From positions 36,002 to 88,544 of the forward strand of contig MLAK01000630.1 in the NCBI GenBank assembly GCA_001839685.1: a stretch of 52,543 bases of DNA, written 5' to 3'. The stretch is from Tritrichomonas foetus. Lineage: Eukaryota; Parabasalia; Tritrichomonadida; Tritrichomonadidae. The translations under genes were made by a program, and so were the position numbers. This document shows positions 20,348-29,459 of the stretch, piece after piece. A model generated the notes under the pieces. That model had not been told where the DNA came from. It made no database searches and saw only the letters and a program-made list of their open reading frames with translations. The stretch's first letter is position 1. The number at the start of each line of letters is the position of its first letter.

Positions 20348-21229
20348 ATGGAAGAGTTTCCGAAAGCGCCATCAGTTGCTTCCAGTCGCGTCTCGTATCG
20401 AGAAAGATCAAGTTTTCAAGCCAATCCAATTATTAGTGCCACTTACGACGTCATTGCTGCATATAATGAAGATATCGAACAACTCAACGACGAAAACATG
20501 AAAATCCGAACCAGAGTCGATAAACTCGAGTCAGATCTTGAAGCGATCACACAAGCTTTGAACGAAAACATAAAAGCGGTTGAAGAATTCAATTTCTCAA
20601 TACAGGCCGAAAATGACGAATTAGCCAGCGAAATTGAAAGAATCAAAGCATTATTCGAAGTTGTAAAACCAATGATTGATCAGTGCCTTGAAATTAATCC
20701 AGAAATATTTTCGGAGAATCCAAATCTAAATTCTTTGCTTGGAAAAGTCAAAGGATCGAAAGTTCCACCAAACTATGAAGCTAGCTTAGATCCCTTGCTG
20801 AACAAAATTTTGCCTGGAATGGATTATTTCAAAGATTGTAAAACAAACGCCGAATTCATTCAAAGGTGCAAAATTATCATAAATGAAATTAAAAGACTGG
20901 AAAAAAATAGAGGAGATAACTCAAATGATATTTTTGAAAGTGAATATCAAAAAGCAAATGTTGCTGTCCTCAGAAAACAGCTTAGAAGGGTCCAAGGTGA
21001 CAAAGATGTTGTTCACATTGATTACTCAGAAAGGATCAAAGAACTAACTGATGAAAAAGAGAAACTACTTGAAGAAAAAAGAAGATTGATTGGTGCTCAA
21101 GTCAGTTCTCGAAATGAGTCAACTCAAAGTCCAAGGAAATCCGTCATTATTCCGAAATCGAATTCCACTTGTTATTCGCCAATCAGAAGGAGAAATCAAA
21201 CAATTCCATCTTCACCTTTGAAGTTGTAA
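20348..21229 (+). CDS. Small coiled-coil protein, unknown function
   Basis: A 293-residue protein with an ATG at 20348. An N-terminal Ser/Arg-rich stretch (1-30) leads into a coiled coil (about 35-105), a less regular middle containing a proline and a predicted helical part (about 120-195), a second coiled coil (about 195-245), and a Ser/Pro/Arg-rich tail with SP and TQSP-type sites (from about 250) suitable for phosphorylation by proline-directed kinases. No family is recognised. The layout (helical rods with a basic, SP-rich tail) resembles cytoskeletal or centrosomal adaptors, but that is only a resemblance. Confidence 0.75.
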   Translation: MEEFPKAPSVASSRVSYRERSSFQANPIISATYDVIAAYNEDIEQLNDENMKIRTRVDKLESDLEAITQALNENIKAVEEFNFSIQAENDELASEIERIKALFEVVKPMIDQCLEINPEIFSENPNLNSLLGKVKGSKVPPNYEASLDPLLNKILPGMDYFKDCKTNAEFIQRCKIIINEIKRLEKNRGDNSNDIFESEYQKANVAVLRKQLRRVQGDKDVVHIDYSERIKELTDEKEKLLEEKRRLIGAQVSSRNESTQSPRKSVIIPKSNSTCYSPIRRRNQTIPSSPLKL

Positions 21230-21651
21230 CTTTGACTTCACATTTTGTGATTGAGAAATACATTCAAATTTATTCAATTGTATTTATTTCTGGCTTCAGG
21301 AAGAGAATATTCCCAATTGGTGTAAAAGTGGATCAACAAATATTTATTTTTTCGAAAGCATGCTTTGGCATAATGGCGAATCATCATTATTTAGTTCATA
21401 TTTTCCTTTAAAATGTTATATAAAAGTTATAATAATAACAATACATTTATGATTTTGTTTTTTAGCGCTAAAATCAGAAATTTTATCAAAAAGTTGCCCA
21501 TATTCAATATAAATCGATCTACTAAAGTATATAAAAAGTTTATCTTTTTGAATTCTTGTTCGGGATTTGAAAGAATTTAATTCAATCACTTTCTATGGTT
21601 TTCAATATTTCCAAAAATTTGTAAAGCATTGAAACATTAACTCGTTTTAAA
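21230..21651. other. Intergenic, no feature resolved
   Basis: Between the coiled-coil gene and the GAF/PDE gene. It includes an open frame that overlaps the previous gene's end without protein character. AACTCGTTTTAAA just before ATG 21652 is a weak initiator variant. Confidence 0.35.
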
Positions 21652-24600
21652 ATGCGGAAAATCAACAAGACAATGAACAATAATAGGCGTGTAACGCCCA
21701 TGAGGAACTCTGACATACCATCACCCCAAGATCCGTTTGATCGGCGAGCTTCGAAATCCAAGCCGAATAGTCGAGCAGTATCGCCAACAGGCAGAGCCCG
21801 CCCCCATTCTGATTTATTTGCAACACAGCCAATAGAAGCAAATATTCCACTTCCTAAAATATCAAATCCAAGGACACCAAATAATGAATTTATTAGCTCA
21901 AGCAACATTGATCTCATCACTCCTTTAATTCATTCAAAAACATGTAGTGTTACAATGGAAAGAATGAATATTCAAATTGAGAAAAAACAAAAGCTTGATG
22001 TGGATTTTGATGAATTTTTCTTGTCATTGAATGATACTCCTATTTGGCAAGCTGTTGAAACATTTATAACCAGTCAAATTCGTGGAACAAATGCAATTTA
22101 TTGGCAAGAAAATTCTACATTGAATTCACTCTATTGTCCAAAATATAAAAAAATTTTTCCGCATTCAAAATCATTAGTTGGGTTTGCATTTTTTCAAAGA
22201 GATTTCGTTAGAATTCCTATTGCTAAGGAGCATCCAATGTATGATTTAGAAATCGATAGTCAAGTTGTAAGTCCACTGTCTACAATCTTGATGTTTCCTT
22301 TATTTGATTTTTCAAATAGCTTAGTTGCAATTGTTGAAGTTGTTCGAAGAGGAAGTAATGATGATTTTCTAAATGCAGAAGAACAATTATTGAGGACATT
22401 TCAGAGAAAATTCCAAGCATTTAGTAAATGGATTTTAGAACAAAAAGTTTGTTCATTTTTACCACAAATGATGACATTAATGACAATTGAACAGTTTATT
22501 TTAGATTTTCAAAAGAATATGAGAGTTGTGTTTGGTTGTTCAACTTCAGAAATATGGGAACGATCAGAAAAAAATAATACTATAACTAGATATGATTCAA
22601 TAATAGAAAGTATAGATCCAAATAATTGTGGAATAGTGAATGATATTTTATCTAAAGCACAAATTTATAATACTTTAAATTGTAAATACTCATCATCATA
22701 TTCTGAAGATATTGATGGTGGATTTGATACTGTTCTTGCTTTACCTATTTTTGATACATTCGCTGAAATGTCATATGCATTTGTATTAAGAGGGAAGCGA
22801 ACTGGAATATTTACAGTGGATGATGAAACAAAATTAAGAGATTTATCAGAAATGTTAATTATTGGATTTAAAAATGCAAAATCAATTTCTAATCCTGATT
22901 CTCAATCAAATGTTGTTAGTTCGCTTATTAAATGTTTACCAAAGCCTCATGAATCACTCACATCAAAAGAAATTTTATCACAAATGATGACATCTCTACA
23001 AGAACATACAAAAGCAGATCGATCAACATTTTATATTGTTGATAAGCCAAATAATGAAATAGTTTCAATTTATTGTCCTGGCATAAGAAAAGCTATTCGA
23101 ATGAGTATTGGTAGTGGACATAGTGGCCTTGCTGCAGAAACTGGATTTACTTTAAATACTGCAGATGCTTATCATGATACAGATTTTAATGCATGTATTG
23201 ATAGTGATACTCATTATGAGACAAAAACATTGTTAACTGTTCCAATTCTTGATTCAAAAGGTGAATCAATTAGTGTTATACAATTAATAAATAAAAATGA
23301 TAGTCGTCCTTTTAGTAAATATGATGCAGGAGCTGCAAAAATATATGGCACAATTTGTTCATGTTTAATGGAAAATGCGTCACTTAAAGCTAAATATGAT
23401 GATTTAGATTTTCATTCACATCAATTACAATCAATAATTGATACATTTGATTTTGTAAAAATTGTAAATGTCATCAAAGATACTATTCAATGCGAAAAAT
23501 CTGATATATTTATATTTGATGAAGCTGCAAATCTTTTATTACCATTAACGAATAAAAAAGAAGATCCAATTAATATAAACGAAGATTTCTTTGGAAAATG
23601 TTTCCAAAATAATCAAACATTCTTTACAAATTATTCATTCATGGATAAACGACTTGATGGAATGACAAATGAAGAAAAAGCTGAATATAAATCTTTTTAT
23701 ATTAGCACTCTTTCTATACGAAATGGTAAGAAATATGGAATTTTACGAATTGTTAACAAAAAAGGAGAATTTACCGAAAATAATATCAATCATCTGAAAA
23801 TGTTTACATTTGTTATTACAATAATGATTGAACGAATCATAAGTTTAGATTTAATCGACAAAGGAAAAATCCAAGTTGATATATTGAAATATATAACTAC
23901 AAAAGAATATGGGAAATGCATTGTGCCTGCTCATTTTCAGCCATCTCCAGAAGACATTGAAAAAATCACATCTTTAAACTTTCGAACATTCAATTGTGAT
24001 AAACATAAACTTTATCAAATTGTCTTCTATGCTTTTGATGTCACTGGAATAATGAAAGCTTATAAAATCACAAATAATAAACTTTATCGATTTATTCATT
24101 CGATTGAATCCAAATATATGGATATTCCATATCATAATTGGATGAAAGCAGTTGATGTTCTTCAATACTTCTTATATGAATTTCATACAGCTCAGCTTAA
24201 TACGATATTTAATAATATTGACATTACAGCAATTTTAATTTCCGCTTTATGTTCATTCATTGGAAATGATGGAACAAATGATAAATTCCAAATATTAGCT
24301 GAAACACCAATAAGCTTATTATATCCAAGAGATAGAATCCTTGAAACTGATCAATGTTCAACAGCTATCCAATTAATGAGAGACCCATTAAATGACATTT
24401 TAGAGCTCGCTAATGAATATGATAATTTGAAAATTTGGAAACTTGTTGTTAAATTGTTATTAGAAACTAATATTGATAAACCAACAAAATTATACGCACA
24501 ATTTAATGATATTTTAAGAAAATCCATGTGTGATTTAAATAATGAACTACACAGAAATTTAATTATAACATTTTTATTTAAAGCTGCAATTGCTTCACCC

Positions 24601-24867
24601 TACTGTCGTGATTTTGAAATTGCTGAAGAAATTCGTGAGAAGGAGAAAGAAGAAATGATACGATTAGGAAATGAAGAAATAAAAAGAAAAGTTGAATATT
24701 CTTCGCCTCATAATTGTGTAGATATGTATAGTGCAGAAAAACTTGCAAGTGAAAGACGAGAAAATGTTTTACCAAGCTTTAAATATGTTGCAAAAGTTTT
24801 TGCAGATTTAAAGCCAGCATATCTCAATGCAAAAAACAACTTTAACAAATGGACAACAGTTAAGTAA
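21652..24867 (+). CDS. Multi-GAF protein with degenerate phosphodiesterase domain
   Basis: A 1071-residue protein. A basic, Pro/Ser-rich N-terminus (1-110) is followed by about four GAF-like modules: approximately 130-265, 275-420, 435-585 and 600-730. The third is the clearest, with a glycine-rich SGHSGLAAETG segment, then LLTVPILDSKGE and an NKNDS turn similar to the NKxD motif of GAF domains in phosphodiesterases. From about 745 to 1025 comes a class-I cyclic-nucleotide phosphodiesterase fold: YHNW at 827-830 and AL.C...GTN.FQ around 865-879. The metal-binding residues are lost: the second histidine of HNWxH is Lys832, and the HD of the HDxDH motif reads Ser868-Phe869 with Asn872 in the last position. 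The protein is therefore probably a catalytically inactive sensor or scaffold responding to a ligand bound by GAF domains. A short basic and acidic helix follows. A second ATG at codon 8 could also be used. Confidence 0.85.
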   Translation: MRKINKTMNNNRRVTPMRNSDIPSPQDPFDRRASKSKPNSRAVSPTGRARPHSDLFATQPIEANIPLPKISNPRTPNNEFISSSNIDLITPLIHSKTCSVTMERMNIQIEKKQKLDVDFDEFFLSLNDTPIWQAVETFITSQIRGTNAIYWQENSTLNSLYCPKYKKIFPHSKSLVGFAFFQRDFVRIPIAKEHPMYDLEIDSQVVSPLSTILMFPLFDFSNSLVAIVEVVRRGSNDDFLNAEEQLLRTFQRKFQAFSKWILEQKVCSFLPQMMTLMTIEQFILDFQKNMRVVFGCSTSEIWERSEKNNTITRYDSIIESIDPNNCGIVNDILSKAQIYNTLNCKYSSSYSEDIDGGFDTVLALPIFDTFAEMSYAFVLRGKRTGIFTVDDETKLRDLSEMLIIGFKNAKSISNPDSQSNVVSSLIKCLPKPHESLTSKEILSQMMTSLQEHTKADRSTFYIVDKPNNEIVSIYCPGIRKAIRMSIGSGHSGLAAETGFTLNTADAYHDTDFNACIDSDTHYETKTLLTVPILDSKGESISVIQLINKNDSRPFSKYDAGAAKIYGTICSCLMENASLKAKYDDLDFHSHQLQSIIDTFDFVKIVNVIKDTIQCEKSDIFIFDEAANLLLPLTNKKEDPININEDFFGKCFQNNQTFFTNYSFMDKRLDGMTNEEKAEYKSFYISTLSIRNGKKYGILRIVNKKGEFTENNINHLKMFTFVITIMIERIISLDLIDKGKIQVDILKYITTKEYGKCIVPAHFQPSPEDIEKITSLNFRTFNCDKHKLYQIVFYAFDVTGIMKAYKITNNKLYRFIHSIESKYMDIPYHNWMKAVDVLQYFLYEFHTAQLNTIFNNIDITAILISALCSFIGNDGTNDKFQILAETPISLLYPRDRILETDQCSTAIQLMRDPLNDILELANEYDNLKIWKLVVKLLLETNIDKPTKLYAQFNDILRKSMCDLNNELHRNLIITFLFKAAIASPYCRDFEIAEEIREKEKEEMIRLGNEEIKRKVEYSSPHNCVDMYSAEKLASERRENVLPSFKYVAKVFADLKPAYLNAKNNFNKWTTVK

Positions 24868-25236
24868 TATTTCTGGAAAACAAATAAAGGAAATAAAATC
24901 GGAAATATTGGAATTCTTGCTTTCATGAGAATTACTAATTTAATTCGAAATTTATTTTAATTGTATTTATATTAAAATTATATAATATAATTTATCACTC
25001 TATTGTTTTTTTATTAAAGACACAAAATATTGTTATTATTTGTAGAATTAGCCTCAGATGATAATGAGATAAATGCATGATTTTCTAGGTTTTAGTAAAT
25101 GCCCAATGTGATATTTTCAAGTAATCAAACATTATGAATCATCAATCAATTAACATTTGTGTAGCATACTTTTTATGCAAAATCTATCTGGAAAGGATGA
25201 ATATTCGAAGAAACTTTTATTTCTAGAATTATATGC
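24868..25236. other. Convergent intergenic region
   Basis: Lies between the stops of a plus-strand and a minus-strand gene, so it contains only 3' ends. AATAAAGG follows the GAF/PDE stop. No other structure was seen. Confidence 0.4.
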
Positions 25237-26592
25237 TTACATATTTTCAACTGCATTAAATTTTATCTTTCTACATAAATCTGGTGCAAATCCATTCAAA
25301 ATGAAATCTTCAATTGTTTCTTGATCAATATAATTCACAATTTCCGGTTTTATTTCTTGTAATTTAATGAATGAATGCAAAATAAGCAAATCCAAATTAT
25401 CTTCCATATCAAACATATCATTCAGTTTTTCAATGTAATTTTCAGAATCAAAACAAGATGCTTGTTCATTTGTACCGCTGTTTATACAAGCAGTAAAAAA
25501 ATAAGCAATTTCAATTTTATTGTCAAAAGGTAAACTCTCAAAATTCACAGATGCCTCAACATGAGTCCCATAATTTAATAAAAGGTCAATATAAAACGGT
25601 CCACATGCTGCAAGATTGGAGCAAAATTGAAGTACAATACGACTTGTTTCATTTGGCATACTAAAAAGAGATATCAAAAACTGAAAATCGATTTTTTCTA
25701 TGATTTTTCTTAAAAAATTATCATTTTTTGTGATTAAACAAGTAGAACATATCGATAAAGCTATTCTAAAAAGTAATTCATTTCTTTTATTGAGTTGGGA
25801 AGTGACAAAATCGAATAAATAAGTTTCATAAAAGATGGATGGAAATGATTCTGTTCGTCTGCTCCATGAAAGGATGCACCATAATAAATTTTCAATTGTT
25901 TTGGTTGATTTATGCCACATCCATCTGTTGATGACGTGAAGTGCAAAAGGCGGAAATTCGAGATCTTCAACTGGTCCATTTCTGAATAAATTTATTAAAA
26001 AATAACTCGATCGATTTGAAATTATTTCATCTTTTGACAAAACCCTGTTAATTACATGAGTGAAATAAGAAATCGAAAAGCAATTTGCGCAATTTGATGC
26101 AATGTTGAACATTAATTTGGATATTTCAGTGATTTTGGTTTTGGGAGCTTCAATAAATAAATTTTGCAAATAATTGAAAGCTTTTTCATGATTGCAAAAA
26201 TGTTGATTGAAAGTTGGGTGATAATATGAAACATCTATGAAAAAGTGAACTAAACTCCATTCAAGTTGTTCTGGTAAGTTTCCAGCTCCAAATATATTCA
26301 TCAAATGAAAATACGAAGAGCTTGCAATTAATTCATTGATGCAATAATTCGAAATTCGACTATCTTTGAAATATTCGCATAATGGATCGATTGAGTCTGA
26401 AAGGAGATGAACGTTTTCGATATCACATAATTTGTTAATTTCAATGCTGAGGCTAATAATTTTCTTTTTGATATTTTGATCGATTTCTTCATCTGCTGTT
26501 GTAAAATGCGTTTCATCAAGCGTTTTAATTTCATCTGAGCAAAAGTCGTCGAATTTTGTTTGTTTGATTCTCAAATCCTGTTTAAATTCCAT
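25237..26592 (-). CDS. ARM/importin-alpha-like helical protein, unassigned
   Basis: A 451-residue minus-strand protein with an ATG at 26590-26592. It is alpha-helical throughout, with repeating pattern helices of about 40 residues, suggesting armadillo-type repeats. The N-terminus is charged (a K/R cluster followed by D/E), loosely like the importin-beta-binding arm plus ARM solenoid of importin-alpha. The hallmark Trp-x-x-x-Asn ladder of importin-alpha is not clearly conserved, so I do not name it as importin. No signal peptide or membrane span is present. It is divergent from and about 170 bp away from Vps26 on the opposite strand, so the two share a short intergenic promoter region. Confidence 0.6.
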   Translation of the reverse strand: MEFKQDLRIKQTKFDDFCSDEIKTLDETHFTTADEEIDQNIKKKIISLSIEINKLCDIENVHLLSDSIDPLCEYFKDSRISNYCINELIASSSYFHLMNIFGAGNLPEQLEWSLVHFFIDVSYYHPTFNQHFCNHEKAFNYLQNLFIEAPKTKITEISKLMFNIASNCANCFSISYFTHVINRVLSKDEIISNRSSYFLINLFRNGPVEDLEFPPFALHVINRWMWHKSTKTIENLLWCILSWSRRTESFPSIFYETYLFDFVTSQLNKRNELLFRIALSICSTCLITKNDNFLRKIIEKIDFQFLISLFSMPNETSRIVLQFCSNLAACGPFYIDLLLNYGTHVEASVNFESLPFDNKIEIAYFFTACINSGTNEQASCFDSENYIEKLNDMFDMEDNLDLLILHSFIKLQEIKPEIVNYIDQETIEDFILNGFAPDLCRKIKFNAVENM

Positions 26593-26759
26593 TTCGCTAC
26601 ATTAAAAAGGACCTGTGTTATTTGGCCAAATATAGAGTCAATAAGTTTGATTAATTGAAAGTTCTTCAGTTGAAATTGAAGTTGAAATTGAAATTTTATT
26701 GTGAAAAAGTTATTGATTGATGATTATTTTCAATTGGGATTGAAAATGTATCTGAAATA

Positions 26760-27647
26760 ATGAGCTTTCTCGCCCGTCTCTTTAAAAACGAACCCAATTT
26801 CGATCTAAAAATTATTCCAGAAACACTTGAAGAAAATGAAAAATATCGCCTTCCTTATTTTGCACCAGGATCTTTTATTTTTATGCAAGATGACGATATT
26901 TCTGGAAATATTGAAATTACACTCAAAACTCCAGGGCCACTCAACCACAATGGAATAACTGTTTCGGTGATTGGACAATTTCGTCAAAAAGTTGACGGTA
27001 CGCTTGATCAATTTTATATAAAATCTTCAAATATTGCCACCCCTGGATCGATTCACAACGACACGCGCCTTCCGTTCAGCGTCGAACGCATTCTCAGCCC
27101 GATTCCTTCATACTATGGCTCGATGTATGATGCCAGATATATCATCGAAGTGAAAATTAACTCTTACACCTTCCAAGAACCAATTTACTTCTTAATTCCT
27201 ACTTCTCCGCCCGAAATACCAGAGGATGAAGAATACTTCAAATCAGACGTTGGAATGCAAGGAATTTTACATATCGAGATCTATTTCAAAAATCACTTCT
27301 ATGACGTGACAGATACCGTTTATGGATATATTTACTTCCATTTGGTGAAACTAAGGATCGTGGACATTTCTTTCCAGATCCAGCGTATTGAGGCCTACAA
27401 AAATGGAATTGTTGGATCAAAAACCAAGTTCAATGTGGCTACTATTCAGGTACTGGATGGCATCCCTGTGCGAGGAGATCTCATTCCAGTCCGATGCTTC
27501 ATGCCAGGAATAAAGGCATGGCCTTACCCGAAGAATGCAAACGCCAACTTAACTGTAACCTACCTCGTGAGACTTCTTCTTGTCGATGAAAACGGAAAAC
27601 ACTACTACAAAGAGCTTGGCGACCAAATTTTTAGGATTCCGCAGTAA
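26760..27647 (+). CDS. VPS26: Retromer subunit Vps26
   Basis: A 295-residue protein, ATG at 26760, close to the usual Vps26 length (about 300-330). It matches the arrestin-like fold of Vps26 along its whole length: the N-terminal domain contains a GNIEITLK strand and an HNGI turn (the family has KxxHxGI), the middle includes ISPIPSYYG-like family text (SPIPSYYGSMYDARYIIEVKI read in parts), and the C-terminal domain ends with the diagnostic DGIPVRGDLIPVR segment, then YLVRLLLVDENG. Vps26 binds Vps35 and, with Vps29, forms the cargo-selective retromer that recycles receptors from endosomes. The final tail is short. The codon usage here is less A+T-biased than in neighbouring long genes. Confidence 0.95.
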   Translation: MSFLARLFKNEPNFDLKIIPETLEENEKYRLPYFAPGSFIFMQDDDISGNIEITLKTPGPLNHNGITVSVIGQFRQKVDGTLDQFYIKSSNIATPGSIHNDTRLPFSVERILSPIPSYYGSMYDARYIIEVKINSYTFQEPIYFLIPTSPPEIPEDEEYFKSDVGMQGILHIEIYFKNHFYDVTDTVYGYIYFHLVKLRIVDISFQIQRIEAYKNGIVGSKTKFNVATIQVLDGIPVRGDLIPVRCFMPGIKAWPYPKNANANLTVTYLVRLLLVDENGKHYYKELGDQIFRIPQ

Positions 27648-27697
27648 ATAATGTGCAATTAGTCATAAGTAAACATTGTTTTGAACGATATTTATTT

Positions 27698-27823
27698 TGT
27701 TGTTTATTTCATATGATTTGTTGTTTGTTCCATATGATTTGTTGTTTGTTCCATCTGATTTGTTGTTTGTTTCATATGATTTGTTGTTTATTTCATATGA
27801 TTTGTTGTTTATTTCTTCATCTT
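27698..27823. repeat. 21-bp tandem repeat, about 6 copies
   Basis: A unit that begins TGTTGTTT and ends CATATGATT is repeated five times head to tail (27698-27802), followed by a decayed sixth copy. Copies differ mainly at one A/G and one T/C position in the middle, with one copy reading CATCTGATT. It lies just after the Vps26 stop, in the 3' region. Each copy contains the palindrome CATATG. Confidence 0.9.
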
Positions 27824-28238
27824 TGGGATTAATCTCATGATTTTGTGATTATTTTTTCATTCCAAATTATGTTAAAACTTCTCCATTTCATAACTTATTC
27901 ACTATGGTTGAACAACTAGGAATTATTCTAGTTCTAGAATAAAATATCTAAATAAATTTATTAATCGTTAATTAGAGAATTAAGAAATGAAGTTGTCAGA
28001 AACACTTCCAGGAGTACTATATTTCTAATGAGATATCCTCACCAAATAGTGTGAAAAGCTAAATTTATGTAGGATGAAAAAATATTTCGAATCCAAAATA
28101 ATTTTCATAGTTATTAAACCAATTATACGCTGTTTCCCTTTCATAAAATTCATTCACCAAAAAAATTGATCGAATTTTGCAAAAAAAGAATCGAAAAAAA
28201 TGTATTTAAAAGGTTTATTCACAATTTTGAACTGATTT
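27824..28238. other. Intergenic upstream of Qb-SNARE gene
   Basis: A+T-rich, without open frames. TTCACAATTT at 28218-28227 is initiator-like and would give an 18-nt leader to ATG 28239. Confidence 0.4.
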
Positions 28239-28886
28239 ATGACAGCTGTTGCACAAAGACTTGATGATAGTCTCATCAATACAGAGACATTAATGCAACA
28301 AGTAACAAATGATATTGATCGTATGGATAGTTGTCTCCCATCACAAATAAATAACTTTTCCAACGAAATTGGAGCAAAGCTCAACGAAATTGATGTCAAA
28401 ATTGCCAAGATGGCAGGTGAAGCAAGATCATTAAGCCCTTCAACAAGAGATTATTATGATGAAGAAATAGAAAATATGAGAAATTTACATTCTCGTCTTG
28501 TGTCAGAATTCAGAAAAAAGCAAACATTATCGGCAAATAACCCTAATGTGAGACAGGGACAGCAATTGGAAAATAATTTGGAAAAATCAACAAAGATCAC
28601 CGAAAATTTGGATGTAGCAATAAGTCTTGGAAATGACTCAATTACAACTGCAAATGCAACATTAACTACACTTTATGATGATAGAAAACATATCAATAAC
28701 ATCAATGACAATCTCGATATTGTTCACACAGAGGCGCTAACTGGAGCAAACCGCGCAAAAAGGATGGTAAGACGTGCTTTATATAACAATTTCCTTATTT
28801 GGACAATTGTGTTTCTATTAGTGGTGTTACTAGGTTTTTCATTATATTGGAAACTCCGAAAGCCAAAAAGTGAAGAATCATCATAA
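28239..28886 (+). CDS. Qb-SNARE, Vti1-like, tail-anchored
   Basis: A 215-residue protein. An N-terminal helical region (1-110), compatible with the three-helix regulatory domain of Vti1-type proteins, is followed by a SNARE motif (about 120-180) and a single C-terminal membrane span (about 183-205) with a short polar tail. The motif ends with ANRAKRMVRRALYNN before the membrane, resembling the SRxLxxMxRR element of Vti1 proteins. The central ionic-layer position, aligned through the DR pair, is Asp (D148) instead of Gln; some Vti1 proteins also have Asp there. SNAREs of this class drive fusion in Golgi, endosome and lysosome traffic. Gos1 or membrin-type Qb-SNAREs cannot be excluded. It is an interesting companion to Vps26, although neighbouring genes need not be related in this genome. 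Confidence 0.75.
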   Translation: MTAVAQRLDDSLINTETLMQQVTNDIDRMDSCLPSQINNFSNEIGAKLNEIDVKIAKMAGEARSLSPSTRDYYDEEIENMRNLHSRLVSEFRKKQTLSANNPNVRQGQQLENNLEKSTKITENLDVAISLGNDSITTANATLTTLYDDRKHINNINDNLDIVHTEALTGANRAKRMVRRALYNNFLIWTIVFLLVVLLGFSLYWKLRKPKSEESS

Positions 28887-29459
28887 TTGAAATCCTTTCA
28901 TATTTCAGAAAATCATTTCGATTTTATTCTGCTTTATAAATACTGCATATCATTGCTACTTTTATTACCTTTTTTATTCGCCATAAAAATAAAAGGAAAC
29001 AATCATTGATTTTAGCTTTCATATAATGGAATCATAATATAAATATCTCCCATTAACAATGAAACTACATGTTGATAAGGTAGTGAAATATATAATAATT
29101 CAGAAATTCTACAGAAAAATGATACATAGATTTCATATTTTATGACTCATATTTGGATTTTCCTTTATAATAATGATATCTAGTAAACTACATGAAATTA
29201 AGACCAAGATGGCAATAAATCAACATAAAAAAATGTGAGGTTAATTTGCCATTCTTGCAAATTTCCAAAGTTTTTTCATAATTTATCATATATTATGCCT
29301 TTTATTTTTAGCGTTAAAAAGTAAAAATGTTTGGTTATTTTTACACAAAAAGTTTCAATCCAAAACTCAGGAGAACGTTTAATTGCTTCAGAGAACACAA
29401 CGATAAGAAATTCTATAAAACTTTTCACCTATACATTAATCTGTGGCTTTCCTTTTTCA
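28887..29459. other. Intergenic upstream of eIF5
   Basis: A+T-rich. TTTTCACCTATAC (29423-29435) is an initiator-like candidate for eIF5, giving a leader of about 33 nt; TCA also occurs directly before the ATG. The open frame extends upstream to 29331 but has no ATG there. Confidence 0.4.

Noticed and set aside
29331..29459. N-terminal extension of eIF5
   Set aside because: The extension has no ATG; eIF5 proteins normally begin only a few residues before the YRYKMPR motif.
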